Assembly: GCF_947502445.1 (NCBI RefSeq)
Contig: NZ_CANMZW010000015.1
Coordinates: forward strand, 55,199-119,198
Length of the DNA: 64,000 nt
Direction of reading: 5' to 3'
From: an uncultured Brevibacillus sp.
Lineage (GTDB): Bacteria; Bacillota; Bacilli; Brevibacillales; Brevibacillaceae
Part shown: positions 18,457 to 26,966 of the stretch, one piece after another
Layout: each line of letters opens with the position of its first letter
Position numbering within the stretch: position 1 is the stretch's first letter
Made by a program: the position numbers and the translations under genes
Notes under the pieces: generated by a model
The model's database searches: none
The model's input: only the letters and a program-made list of their open reading frames with translations
What the model was told of the DNA's origin: nothing

Positions 18457-19302
18457 TCACTTCCTCCTGTTTCGCAGCCTGCCCAACATGGCCCATTCCC
18501 ATAATCCCCTGCCTAAAACAGAGGCGAGCTGTCCAAAAATCAGCCACCACGGCATCATCTTTCTCTGCTTGGAGTACATCGATTTAGCAATCATGGCTGC
18601 TACGTGCTCCGCGCTCATGGCAGGCATATTTTTGTAAGCTTCCGTAGGCAAAATCATTGGCGTTTTCACGAGCGGAAGATAGATGGACGTAGTCGAAATT
18701 TCCATCGCATTTAATTCAGGCGCGGCTGATCGAAACCACGTATCAAAGGCAGACTTGGATGCCTGGTACGCAGCCCAAAACGGGAGCGGAACCAAGGAAG
18801 TGTTGATTGTAGAGACGTTGATGATGTGTCCTTTCTTTTGTTTCAGCTGCGGAATGATTGCCAATAGCATTTGGACGGGGGCAAAATAATTGATCGCCAT
18901 GGTTCGCGTAAAATCGTGGTATCGATCCAAGGAGTCCATAATAGGACGTCTAATCGAAATGCCAGCGTTACTGACCACCGTATCAATCCCGTCAGACTGT
19001 TGCAGCAGAAATTCCAGAAACCCATCCATCTCAGCAGAATCTCTTAAGTCTGCCCGAAAGATACTGACTTTGGCAGCCCTCGTCTCTAGCTCCTTTTTCA
19101 TCTCTTGCAGTTTTTCCTCTCTTCTCGCCACAAGGATCATGTGTACATGGAAATTAGCCAGAAGCTTGGCTACCTGCTCTCCTATTCCAGAGCTTGCGCC
19201 AGTGATCACAATTGTTTTGCCATGCACGGCCTTTGCCAGCTTTTCTTTGTCCAAGCGAGTCGGAACAAACAACAGTTTTTCCAACAGTGTATAGTTATAC
19301 AT
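18457..19302 (-). CDS. short-chain dehydrogenase/reductase (SDR)
   Basis: 281-residue NAD(P)-dependent oxidoreductase of the classical SDR fold. It has the nucleotide loop TGASSGIGEQV, NAGISIRRPI, the catalytic Ser in INVSTINTS, and YQASKSAFDTW with the catalytic Tyr and Lys. The C-terminal tail is long and basic (GRLRNRRK), and the preceding WLIFGQLASVL helix could attach to a membrane. It is first in a two-gene operon with the acyl-CoA ligase. Homologous SDR/ligase pairs occur in Bacillus-type genomes, but I know of no proven reaction. Confidence 0.92.
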   Translation of the reverse strand: MYNYTLLEKLLFVPTRLDKEKLAKAVHGKTIVITGASSGIGEQVAKLLANFHVHMILVARREEKLQEMKKELETRAAKVSIFRADLRDSAEMDGFLEFLLQQSDGIDTVVSNAGISIRRPIMDSLDRYHDFTRTMAINYFAPVQMLLAIIPQLKQKKGHIINVSTINTSLVPLPFWAAYQASKSAFDTWFRSAAPELNAMEISTTSIYLPLVKTPMILPTEAYKNMPAMSAEHVAAMIAKSMYSKQRKMMPWWLIFGQLASVLGRGLWEWAMLGRLRNRRK

Positions 19303-19372
19303 TCATCTAACCCTTTATCGTTGCTTGTCATCAAACTAGAGCCTTTTTTCTTGACAGTGCGAGCGTGAAGGC

Positions 19373-19643
19373 TTACGATTGCACCCCAAATACTTTTTGG
19401 TAAAAGGGAGAAAACGCATCCGCATCAATCCATAGCCATAATCCATCCCAATCCACATTTTGTTCCATTGGTGCATTAACGATCTGATTGTTAGTCAGTG
19501 CTTTCATGGAAGAGCAGCTGGTCTTCCAATGTGCTGATCGTTTGCCCGCCTGAATAAAAGCTGCTGAAGCTGCGATAGTCCTCTACGCTAATCTTCAGCT
19601 TATCCATATACAGAATCGCTACTGGATACTCACTTTTCACCAC
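19373..19643 (-). pseudogene. small frameshifted gene, family not recognised
   Basis: One frame reads from a GTG near 19643 (AGGAAG upstream) through KSEYPVAILYMDKLKISVED to a stop right after LEDQLLFHESTD. The neighbouring frame continues MKALTNNQIVNAPMEQ and ends VDWDGLWLWIDADAFSPFYQ at 19373. Both halves look protein-like and join by a one-base shift near 19495, so this reads best as one protein of about 90 residues broken by a frameshift. A sequencing error would give the same picture. Confidence 0.5.
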
Positions 19644-19656
19644 ATTACGGTACTTC

Positions 19657-20421
19657 CTAATCCCACCAAAAATACCACGTGTCATGCTTCATTAAATAAT
19701 CTGCATAGTGCCCCAGCGTAGGATATCTTTCCAATACGTACTGACAAAAAATGAAGTGCTCTTTTGCCAGCAGTAATGCCTCCGCTTGTGTCGCAGGCCG
19801 TCTTCCTGCTTGGACCATCCACGCATCATCTGTTACAGCGAGAATCGTGATCGCATAGTTGTCCTGAAAATGCCTCATCATTACCGACTGGTATACGGGC
19901 AATGGACATTCATTGAAGCCACCCATCGGAACCCACAGTGGTGCTTCGTACCCTGCTTGAAGAGGTACATTCAGGACAATCAGCTCATCTCCATCTTCCA
20001 GATGATCTTGTACCCAGCTTGCATCTAAAACAAAGGGCTCATGCTCCCCTTCACACAGCTGTTCATGGAGATGCTCACTTTCTTCCCACAGAAGTGAATA
20101 TGCCCGGTAAATACCTTCAAAGTCCTTTCCTTCCAAATTCCTGTGCTCGGATGGGATATCTGTGTATTCTAGCTGCGACGCTACGATTTTCCGCAGTACA
20201 TCCTCCACACTCAGCTCATGAACCTCCGCCAGCTGTTGATGAACATAGGCAGATAGAGATCCCGCTTCGTCCGAGGCCTCCTCCAGCATTTCTGCCAAAT
20301 TATCGCTAGGCAGGACTAAAATGCTGTGCATCCCTTCCTTTTTGGCAGGTAGCGATACGTTTTCCACAGATACGACTTCCATTTCACATTCTGTATAATA
20401 CTGGGACAGCTCTTCTATCAT
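19657..20421 (-). CDS. DUF4253 domain protein
   Basis: 254-residue cytosolic protein. The C-terminal half is a DUF4253 domain, with APLWVPMGGFNECPLP, HFQDNYAITILAVTDDAW, RPATQAEALLLAKEHFIFCQ and the closing DTWYFWWD. The open frame begins six codons earlier, but the ATG at 20421 has AGAGGGAGA upstream. Function is unknown; DUF4253 genes are often found near immunity or SMI1-type proteins. It precedes the broken small gene on the same strand and may once have been co-transcribed with it. Confidence 0.85.
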   Translation of the reverse strand: MIEELSQYYTECEMEVVSVENVSLPAKKEGMHSILVLPSDNLAEMLEEASDEAGSLSAYVHQQLAEVHELSVEDVLRKIVASQLEYTDIPSEHRNLEGKDFEGIYRAYSLLWEESEHLHEQLCEGEHEPFVLDASWVQDHLEDGDELIVLNVPLQAGYEAPLWVPMGGFNECPLPVYQSVMMRHFQDNYAITILAVTDDAWMVQAGRRPATQAEALLLAKEHFIFCQYVLERYPTLGHYADYLMKHDTWYFWWD

Positions 20422-20504
20422 CGTTCTCCCTCTTTCCATTCGACTGCAAAAAATAAGAAGCCTCCCTTATTTATTCGCGGGAAGCTTCTCGTTGCCTTTG
20501 TATG

Positions 20505-21770
20505 CTAGGACATTTTCACCAAGCTGTAGTTTTTCTTGCCTTTGCGGATGATAATAAAACGACCGCCAATCGCGAGGTCAGCTGATACTTCCAGCTCAAG
20601 GTCGCTAACGCGCTCCCCGTTCATGGAAATCGCGCCTTTGGTAATATCCTCGCGCGCCTGACGCTTGGATGGCTCAATCCCTAATTCTACGAGCCAGTCA
20701 ACGATGTTTTTCGTTTCCTTCGTTGCTTCGTAGGTCGGCATTTCTTTGAAGCCTTGCTCGATCTCATCTGCAGTCAGCGATTTAATATCTCCGCTGAACA
20801 ATGCTGCGGTAATGCGCTTTGCTTGATCGAGCAATTCTTGCCCGTGAACGAATCTCGTCATTTCCTCAGCCAGCATTTTTTGTGCTTCGCGCTTATGTGG
20901 TTCTGTCTGTACCTTTTCAGCCAGCTCATCAATTTGCTCTTTGGAGAGGAACGTAAAGTATTTCAAGTATTTCACAACATCGCGGTCATCCGTGTTCGCC
21001 CAGAATTGGTAGAATTCGAATGGCGTTGTTTTATTCGGATCGAGCCAGATAGCGCCACCCGCGGTTTTTCCAAATTTCGTGCCGTCGGATTTGAGCATGA
21101 GCGGGATCGTGAGGCCGAATGCTTTTGATTCAGATCCTTCTTTTTTACGAATCAGATCGAGACCGCTCGTAATGTTCCCCCATTGGTCGGAGCCGCCGAT
21201 TTGCAATTGTACGTCTTCATGTTTGTACAGATGCAGGTAGTCAAGCGACTGCAGGATTTGGTACGAGAACTCTGTAAAGGAAATGCCCGTTTCGAGACGG
21301 CTCGATACGATATCCTTTGCCAGCATGGTATTGATGCTAAAGTTTTTCCCGTAATCGCGTAAAAATTCGATAACGTTGATTTTATGTGTCCAATCGTAAT
21401 TGTTGACCAATCGAATCTGGTTATCCCCATCCGTTACGAACAGCTTTTTCATTTGTGCTGTCAAGGCATCTACGTTTTCCTGTACTTGCTCCAGTGTTTG
21501 CAGCGAACGCTCTGTTTGACGACCGCTCGGGTCCCCGATTGTACCCGTTGCCCCGCCAATCAAGATAACCGGACGATGTCCAGCAAGCTGGAAGCGTTTC
21601 AGTACCATGAACGGGATCAAGTGACCAATATGCATACTGTCACCAGTCGGGTCTACACCACAGTAGAGCGAGATCGATTTTTGTTCGGTTAGCTCACGGA
21701 GGCCTTCCGCATCGGTTTGTTGATTGATGGCGTCACGCCATTGCAGCTCATCGATAATATTCACAGTCAT
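20505..21770 (-). CDS. tyrS: tyrosyl-tRNA synthetase
   Basis: 421-residue class I aminoacyl-tRNA synthetase that charges tRNA-Tyr. The HIGH motif is at residues 47-50 (SMHIGHLIPF). The KMSKS-equivalent is KFGKTAGG, and the tyrosine pocket is in SFTEFSYQILQSLDYLHLY and QIGGSDQWGNIT. A C-terminal S4 RNA-binding domain (RQAREDITKGAISMNGERV) is present. The ATG at 21770 follows GGGAGTG. The leader carries a T-box riboswitch and promoter, so expression responds to uncharged tRNA-Tyr. Full length and intact. Confidence 0.98.
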   Translation of the reverse strand: MTVNIIDELQWRDAINQQTDAEGLRELTEQKSISLYCGVDPTGDSMHIGHLIPFMVLKRFQLAGHRPVILIGGATGTIGDPSGRQTERSLQTLEQVQENVDALTAQMKKLFVTDGDNQIRLVNNYDWTHKINVIEFLRDYGKNFSINTMLAKDIVSSRLETGISFTEFSYQILQSLDYLHLYKHEDVQLQIGGSDQWGNITSGLDLIRKKEGSESKAFGLTIPLMLKSDGTKFGKTAGGAIWLDPNKTTPFEFYQFWANTDDRDVVKYLKYFTFLSKEQIDELAEKVQTEPHKREAQKMLAEEMTRFVHGQELLDQAKRITAALFSGDIKSLTADEIEQGFKEMPTYEATKETKNIVDWLVELGIEPSKRQAREDITKGAISMNGERVSDLELEVSADLAIGGRFIIIRKGKKNYSLVKMS

Positions 21771-21828
21771 GCCACTCCCTTAAATTCATCCAATTCTTTT
21801 CGACTTGTTTTTAGCCGTTAAAAACAAA

Positions 21829-22091
21829 AAATCGCCCCTTGTCTATTGTAGACATAGGGACGATTGAATAACCGTGTTACCACCCAGATTGCACCAATGG
21901 ATGCTGCATGCCACATGCCATTGTTGCCACTCATGGCGAGTTATCGTTCGCCAAGCCGCTCGGCATTACCCGAGATACTCCAGAGTGTAATTCGCTCGCT
22001 TAGTGTGTACCAAGGTTCCATCAACCCCCGGCTTTCTAGAACAGGGACCAAGCTGCTACTGGGCTCTTTCAACGTATACGCATATAAGATT
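21829..22091 (-). promoter_or_regulatory. T-box riboswitch of tyrS
   Basis: The leader between the tyrS promoter and gene contains the T-box core GGGTGGTAACACGG (around 21870-21885 on the - strand). Just downstream is a terminator helix: AATCG(T)CCCTATGTCTA pairs with TAGACAAGGGGCGATT and a T run. The T-box pairs with the terminator arm to form the antiterminator when uncharged tRNA-Tyr binds. Tyr (TAC) triplets occur in the upstream stem region; I cannot say which is the specifier without folding. Confidence 0.95.
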
Positions 22092-22097
22092 ACAGAC

Positions 22098-22126
22098 AGT
22101 ATAGTGAATTACTTGTTCAGTGTCAA
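22098..22126 (-). promoter_or_regulatory. sigma-A promoter of tyrS
   Basis: TTGACA (22121-22126) and TATACT (22098-22103) on the - strand, with a 17-base spacer. Transcription would start near 22091 and run through the T-box leader. Confidence 0.9.
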
Positions 22127-22281
22127 CTGCGCCCGCAAAAGGATGCTCATACGCCCACGCCCATTTAATTCTCCGTGCAAAGGTTTGATAAATTTACCAT
22201 AATGAAGATAGCTATAAAAAATCTGTAGCCCTCTGTAACGAAATCACGTTTTCCCGTACTTATGTTGTGGGAGGTGTAAAA

Positions 22282-22782
22282 ATGGAGAATATTGAGCATT
22301 TGTATGAAGAGTATGCTCAAACTGTTTACAAATATTTATTTAGCATATCGCAAAATGCAGACTTATCTGAAGAGCTTACACAGGAAACGTTCTACCAGGC
22401 CATGAAAACTATTCATCATTTCCGGGGCGACTGTAAAATTTCTGTGTGGCTATGCCAGATCGCCAAACACGCATGGTACAGAGAAATCAACAAGAAAAAC
22501 AAAACGAAATCCGTCTCCATAGATGAGCTCAATATTTCGATACGCTCCGGAAGAAATCTGGAGTCCGATGTTTTGCAAAATGAAGAAAAGCTTGCTCTGT
22601 TTCGAATGCTGCATCGATTGGACGAAAAGACAAAAGAAGTGATGTATCTCCGTCTCTCTGGTGATTTGAGCTTTAACGAAATCGGCGACATATTGGGTCA
22701 AAGCGAGACCTGGGCACGCGTTACCTTTTATCGCGGCAAACAAAAAATGATGAAAGGAAGATCAGAATGGAGCAGCGATTAA
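22282..22782 (+). CDS. ECF sigma factor
   Basis: 166-residue ECF sigma factor. Region 2 is in DLSEELTQETFYQAMKTIHHF and CKISVWLCQIAKHAW; region 4 is in LDEKTKEVMYLRLSGDLS and FNEIGDILGQSETWARVTFYR. The open frame starts at GTG 22267, but GGGAGGTG at 22269-22276 places the start at ATG 22282. The last 16 bases overlap the anti-sigma gene. It is less like the other two paralogous ECF factors in this window. The regulon is unknown; autoregulation is common in the family. Confidence 0.93.
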   Translation: MENIEHLYEEYAQTVYKYLFSISQNADLSEELTQETFYQAMKTIHHFRGDCKISVWLCQIAKHAWYREINKKNKTKSVSIDELNISIRSGRNLESDVLQNEEKLALFRMLHRLDEKTKEVMYLRLSGDLSFNEIGDILGQSETWARVTFYRGKQKMMKGRSEWSSD

Positions 22783-23438
22783 ATTGCAAGATTGTACAGG
22801 ATCTACTCCCCAACTATATCGAAGGACTGACAAGCGACATAACGAACCAGGCGATTAAAGAGCATCTTTCTACTTGTGATGATTGCAGGATAATACTGGA
22901 CACGATGACAAAGGCGACGAAAGAAATCAAAGCAGTCCCCCACAAGCAAATTAACTTTCTGAAAAAGATAAAACGCCGCCAATGGATGATTGCCGTATAT
23001 AGCGTGTTTCTTTCCGTCATCATTTTACTCGGTGCTTATTTCCTTTTTGGCAGTAGAGACTTTCCGGTTCCAAGCAGTAATGTGACGATCAGTGATGTAT
23101 ATCAAATGAGCGACGGCACCATTCATTACAGCATTTCTGCCAAAGTGCAAAACTATGTAAGCACCGTAACCTCGTACAATAATGGAGACACCGAAATAAA
23201 CCGGATTTTTGAGAACCGCAGACTCACTTCAGATGAAACTGGAAGCTTAGTCTCGTTGCCAGAAAGATGGTCACCTGTGAAGCATGCAAACACGAGTAAC
23301 GTTACAACCGGTATTTATTACGAAGGAACCGGTAAAAGCGACAGGATTATTATTTGGGAAAAAGGTATGAGTATTCCGAAGGCAACGGACGATCAAGAAG
23401 CTAAGTATAAAGAGTATTTGGAGAAGAAAAACAAGTAA
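22767..23438 (+). CDS. zinc-finger (zf-HC2) membrane anti-sigma factor
   Basis: 223-residue anti-sigma factor. The cytoplasmic N-terminus has the zinc-binding signature HLSTCDDC (HxxxCxxC) with an upstream Cys in LNCKIVQDLLPNYIEG, the typical putative zinc-finger anti-sigma layout. One membrane segment lies at about residues 73-95. The outer part, roughly 125 residues, is not a family I recognise. It overlaps the sigma gene, which assigns the partner. It should release the sigma factor after regulated proteolysis or a conformational change, as is known for ZAS-type factors. Confidence 0.88.
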   Translation: MEQRLNCKIVQDLLPNYIEGLTSDITNQAIKEHLSTCDDCRIILDTMTKATKEIKAVPHKQINFLKKIKRRQWMIAVYSVFLSVIILLGAYFLFGSRDFPVPSSNVTISDVYQMSDGTIHYSISAKVQNYVSTVTSYNNGDTEINRIFENRRLTSDETGSLVSLPERWSPVKHANTSNVTTGIYYEGTGKSDRIIIWEKGMSIPKATDDQEAKYKEYLEKKNK

Positions 23439-23474
23439 AGTTTTTAATCGAAGTGGATTCGATTATGGGGATTG

Positions 23475-23500
23475 GCTGTCGAGTTACGTTACTCGACAGC
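23475..23500. repeat. perfect 10-base inverted repeat after the sigma operon
   Basis: GCTGTCGAGT, a 6-base loop, then ACTCGACAGC. It lies between converging operons with no T run on either side. It could be a weak transcript end or a 3' mRNA-stabilising hairpin. Confidence 0.55.
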
Positions 23501-23553
23501 TTGGACATCCTACTGGAATATGAACGCAGCTTTTATCACAGCAGACAAGTTCA

Positions 23554-24876
23554 CTATTGTTGAAGGGAGCGTAAACTGTTTTCCATGACCTCTTTAAAAA
23601 GCGGTGAAACAATTGACCTCCACCATAATGCATACCAAAGATCCGTTTTCGGCTCATCAATGGATACATAGATCAGCAGCTTAGGATTATCACTGGGAGC
23701 AAACCCGATAAAGGTAGCGATATATTTACCATCGATGGCCTTTCCTTGCGCATCGTACTTCGGTGCTACACCTGACTTTCCAGCAACGGAGTATTCGTCC
23801 ATTTGAAACGTTCTATTCGATCCCAGCTTGCTGCTGACACTTGATTCCAAAATCTCTCGAACCTTTCTGGCTGTTTCTTCCGATATGACTTGACGGACCA
23901 TGTAATGATTTCTAGTATCTGTATCTGCCTGCTTATACAAATGCGGCTTCATCAGATCACCGCCATTGGCAATTGCCCCCATCGCCGCTACCTGCTGCAT
24001 AGCAGTTGCAGAAGCACCTTGTCCTAATGTAGCTGCGGCCACATCATAGGGATTCTCCATAGGCGGAATTATACCCGCATCTTCATCCTCAAGCTCGATC
24101 CCTGTCTTGTTCCCAAAACCAAACCGATTCAAATATTCCTGGAACAGATCCTTTTTTAATTGTTCATTGCCAAGCTTGGCGTATGCTACGTTGGAGGAAC
24201 GCTGGATTCCCTCCAAGTATGTAATTTTCCCCCAGCCAATGCCATTATTGTGGTCTTTGATCAATTTACCTGGAGAAACCTCATACGTACCTGAATCAAA
24301 GATTTCTCTTGAATCAAACTTCCCCTCCTGTATCGCTGCCGCCAGAGTTACAATGGGAAACGCTATTACTGGATCAGGTGTCGCTCTAATTGGATTTGCT
24401 TGTTCTTTGGCTAATTCTTTTGACGTACGATTCGCCATAGCCAAAATTTCGCCGGTATGTGGATCTGTTACAATTACCGTCATCCTTTCAGGACTATAGG
24501 CTTCATTGGTCTTGTCGAGCGCCGCTTCCACATACGCTTGAATTTGCGGATTGATCGTCGTAACCTTATCGTTTTTTTCATTCGTCCCCGCGGCAGTTGT
24601 GTTCGGACTCTCTGGTGTAGTACTAGTTTGAGCGCTCTGCACGGATAGTGTTTGTGGTGAGATGACCACCTGGTAGGCAATCAACAAAATGGCCATAGAA
24701 GCAGCCATTCCTCCGATCACGTTGCGAAACAGTTTACGCCTTTTTATCCGTGTGAGCAGCTCCTTTTCCTGACGAATATGCCCCGCTATTTCCCGCTGCC
24801 TGTCCTCCTCCATCCGCAGCGACGGGAATGATTGAATGAGCGTAGTAATTTCTTTTTCCTCAGAAGATGACATCAT
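23554..24876 (-). CDS. anti-sigma-like membrane protein carrying a catalytically dead PBP transpeptidase domain
   Basis: 440 residues. The N-terminal 49 are charged and cytoplasmic, resembling the anti-sigma factor at 455-1528. A membrane segment lies at about 50-72, then a linker, then from about residue 108 a penicillin-binding transpeptidase domain of the SpoVD/PBP2 type. The SxN motif (Ser227-Ser228-Asn229 in RSSNVAYAKLG) and the KSG triad (367-369) are present. Where the active-site SxxK should be, the sequence reads Ile171-Ala-Phe-Pro174 (PVIAFPIVTLAAA), so both nucleophile and Lys are gone. It overlaps the ECF sigma gene by 17 bases. The likely role is to sense wall peptide or antibiotic and control the sigma factor, not to cross-link peptidoglycan. 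Confidence 0.87.
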   Translation of the reverse strand: MMSSSEEKEITTLIQSFPSLRMEEDRQREIAGHIRQEKELLTRIKRRKLFRNVIGGMAASMAILLIAYQVVISPQTLSVQSAQTSTTPESPNTTAAGTNEKNDKVTTINPQIQAYVEAALDKTNEAYSPERMTVIVTDPHTGEILAMANRTSKELAKEQANPIRATPDPVIAFPIVTLAAAIQEGKFDSREIFDSGTYEVSPGKLIKDHNNGIGWGKITYLEGIQRSSNVAYAKLGNEQLKKDLFQEYLNRFGFGNKTGIELEDEDAGIIPPMENPYDVAAATLGQGASATAMQQVAAMGAIANGGDLMKPHLYKQADTDTRNHYMVRQVISEETARKVREILESSVSSKLGSNRTFQMDEYSVAGKSGVAPKYDAQGKAIDGKYIATFIGFAPSDNPKLLIYVSIDEPKTDLWYALWWRSIVSPLFKEVMENSLRSLQQ

Positions 24877-25390
24877 GCAGTTTGACCTCCCTGCCGCTTT
24901 TGAGCATTTGCTTTTGCATTTCCTTTATGGCCCGATGGAGGGTCGTGCTTACCTTTGCTTCGCTCCATCCCAATATTTCCGCCGTTTCTTCAGTAGATAT
25001 TCCTTCTATCAAACGCAGGATGAGAACCTCTCGATACGTCCTTTTGAGCTGATTCATGGCTTGGTAAACCTCTTGCAATTGTTCTTTTAGCACCAAAGCC
25101 CTCTCTGGAGTACGCTCCTTGGAAATGAGAAATCCCAGCACCTTCTCAGGAAACCAGTCCATCATTTTTTGCTTGCGCATAGAATCAATCGCAGCATGAC
25201 GTGCGATGGTAAGAAGCCACGTCTTGGGCTGTGCTCGGCCTTCGTATCCAGATAACGCGTGTAGTGCCTTCGTAAATACTTCCTGGACTAAATCCTCCAC
25301 ATCTCTTCGTCCGGTAAAATAGGCGAGGTAATTGTAAACATCATTGCCGTATTGCTGAAACCATCGCTCTATTCGATCATCTGAATCCAT
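24860..25390 (-). CDS. ECF sigma factor, partner of the PBP-like anti-sigma
   Basis: 176-residue ECF sigma factor. Region 2 is TGRRDVEDLVQEVFTKALHAL and PKTWLLTIARHAAIDSMRKQ; region 4 is LKRTYREVLILRLIEGIS and ETAEILGWSEAKVSTTLHR. The open frame runs 34 codons further upstream, but AAAGGAGCG precedes the ATG at 25390. It is a close paralogue of the sigma factor at 1-471. It is translationally coupled to the membrane protein downstream. A role in wall or beta-lactam stress is inferred only from the partner's domain. Confidence 0.94.
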   Translation of the reverse strand: MDSDDRIERWFQQYGNDVYNYLAYFTGRRDVEDLVQEVFTKALHALSGYEGRAQPKTWLLTIARHAAIDSMRKQKMMDWFPEKVLGFLISKERTPERALVLKEQLQEVYQAMNQLKRTYREVLILRLIEGISTEETAEILGWSEAKVSTTLHRAIKEMQKQMLKSGREVKLHDVIF

Positions 25391-25460
25391 TGGTACGCTC
25401 CTTTTTTTGAGTTTGTATCTTATTAGACGCAAAAATAAAAATTGCTTACAGTTTCGTTCC

Positions 25461-25508
25461 AAAAAAAGAAATAACTGTCCCTCGTTGAGCATTTAGCTCT
25501 GGGGACAG
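25461..25508 (-). terminator. intrinsic terminator or leader hairpin before the sigma gene
   Basis: CTGTCCC (25475-25481) pairs with GGGACAG (25502-25508). On the - strand it is followed by TTATTTCTTTTTTT. It is positioned to stop transcripts from the degraded upstream gene before the sigma operon. Confidence 0.6.
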
Positions 25509-25607
25509 CCACCTGTAGCGACGAATCTCTCTTTTCGTGTTCCTATCCAGCTTATCCTGCACATTCGTGCAAATACGTATAATCATTAGTTAGTGATTGA
25601 TCAATTA

Positions 25608-25787
25608 CTAATTTTTACGGTGATTTGCTCCTTGTAATGTCCGAATCGTATTCGTTATCCCCTCTTCAAAGGAAGTCGCACGTACCTGCCCAACCCTCTT
25701 CTCATATTTGGCTCTGCTCAAAATCAGCGGATCTTCTGTTAAATAAAGCATCTCCACTACCTCTTTCATCACCGGTACAGCCTAGAT
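25608..25787 (-). pseudogene. C-terminal scrap of an NAD-dependent epimerase/dehydratase
   Basis: The - strand reads AVPVMKEVVEMLYLTEDPLI, then SRAKYEKRVGQVRATSFEEG, then ITNTIRTLQ, ending at 25608. This matches the C-terminal part of extended-SDR epimerases, which usually exceed 280 residues. A stop codon lies just before the first residue and no start or ribosome site fits, so only about 60 codons remain. It is a relic of a deletion. Confidence 0.6.
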
Positions 25788-25826
25788 GCAAGACAATTCG
25801 GCACTGAACCCCCGCGATATGCAGAC

Positions 25827-25857
25827 AAAAAACGCAGCTCTGGCTTCGCTGCGTTTT
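25827..25857. terminator. intrinsic terminator of the sulfatase-modifying-type gene
   Basis: AAAAAACGCAGC and GCTGCGTTTT form the stem, with T runs on both strands, ten bases after the stop at 25867. Confidence 0.85.
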
Positions 25858-25866
25858 ACAACCACT

Positions 25867-26547
25867 CTATAAAGACCGGGCAAGCCGAAAGCCAAGGTCA
25901 TCAATCCGAAACGTCGGGTGACTGCGGCGACGGCACGTAGCTCCACAGCCCCGAGCCTCTTCTGCCCAGCTTCCCCCACGGAAAACGCGGTAGGTGCCGT
26001 ATACTTTTTCGTCGTATAGATCCCAGCACCACTCCCAAACATTTCCAAGCATGTCATAGAGTCCCCACGCATTCGGAAGCTTGTTACCTGCTTCATGTAC
26101 GATGCCCTCAGAGTTTCCTTGATGCCAGGCAATTTCATCTAGCTCTCCGTATCGATACCCCGTTGTCCCTGCCTTGCATGCATACTGCCATTCGGCTTCA
26201 GTAGGAAGACGATAACCATCCGCACGCCAGTCACAGACGATACTCTCACCATTATCACATGTCGTGTAACATTCCTGTAGGCCAGCCTTTTGAGAGAGCA
26301 AATTACAAAAAAGAATCGCATCATTCCAGGAGACTTCCACAACCGGAGCCTGAGGGCAAACAGCAAGTCCTACCGACTTTTGCAAAACAGAGGAATAGAG
26401 CTCATTGGTGACAGGAAAGGGCGCAAGCAAAAATGACTTCACTTCAGCCCTCCACGTCGTCTTTATTCGATCGTCCCGCATGATCACTTCACCTGCAGGA
26501 ATGTGTACCATCCGATAGTCAGCAAAACCAAGCCGTGCGCTTGCCAC
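25867..26547 (-). CDS. formylglycine-generating-enzyme (SUMF1) family protein
   Basis: 226-residue protein of the FGE-sulfatase/SUMF1 fold. Family blocks: GYRLPTEAEWQYACKAGTTG, LYDMLGNVWEWCWDLYD, VFRGGSWAEEA and LGFRLARS. True formylglycine enzymes use two reactive Cys in the C-terminal part; here CGATCRRRSHPTFR offers candidates, but spacing cannot prove activity. No sulfatase is adjacent. It may be a FGE-like domain with another role. Start GTG at 26547 after GGGGGA. Single gene with its own terminator. Confidence 0.88.
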   Translation of the reverse strand: MASARLGFADYRMVHIPAGEVIMRDDRIKTTWRAEVKSFLLAPFPVTNELYSSVLQKSVGLAVCPQAPVVEVSWNDAILFCNLLSQKAGLQECYTTCDNGESIVCDWRADGYRLPTEAEWQYACKAGTTGYRYGELDEIAWHQGNSEGIVHEAGNKLPNAWGLYDMLGNVWEWCWDLYDEKVYGTYRVFRGGSWAEEARGCGATCRRRSHPTFRIDDLGFRLARSL

Positions 26548-26569
26548 CTCTTTTCCCCCATTTCCACTT

Positions 26570-26938
26570 CTACGGCAACATGCCTAGCTTATCTATCGCT
26601 TGCTCTTTAGTCGGCAAGAAAAAGATATCTTTTCCGTTATTCGATTCGTAGATGAAGTCTTTTAAGCTTTTACTCGTGTATATGGAAAAATCTCCAATGA
26701 TCGCTATCTTTACATGGTAGTTGATGAACTTTTGCAGGATTTCTCCGGCAAGGCGTGTTTTCAAATCGAAAAAGCTTTCGGTAATCAAGGATTTGTCTAA
26801 AACAATTCGATTGCAGCCTGTTTCATAATGCACGGTTGCTATAAGATCCAGTGCAGATTGAACATCACTAATAACGATTTCGCTACTGCTCACGATTGCA
26901 ACACTTTCCCCAGCAGTTTCTACCTTTTTGAACTCCAT
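26570..26938 (-). CDS. DUF4180 domain protein
   Basis: 122-residue protein matching DUF4180: VSSSEIVISDVQSALDLIAT, RIVLDKSLITESFFDLKTRL and KDIFFLPTKEQAIDKL. The fold resembles SpoIIAA/STAS-type domains; its function is unknown. The open frame starts earlier, but AGGAGTG precedes the ATG at 26938. It lies 28 bases after the TetR gene, so both are probably one autoregulated transcript; DUF4180 genes commonly sit beside TetR-type regulators. Confidence 0.85.
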   Translation of the reverse strand: MEFKKVETAGESVAIVSSSEIVISDVQSALDLIATVHYETGCNRIVLDKSLITESFFDLKTRLAGEILQKFINYHVKIAIIGDFSIYTSKSLKDFIYESNNGKDIFFLPTKEQAIDKLGMLP

Positions 26939-26966
26939 CTTCTCACTCCTATTCTTCTCGCTAAAC

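Noticed and set aside
21841..22090. Region before tyrS considered as a tRNA or antisense RNA gene
   Set aside because: The GGTGGTAACACGG core with the terminator helix and promoter identifies it as a T-box leader instead.
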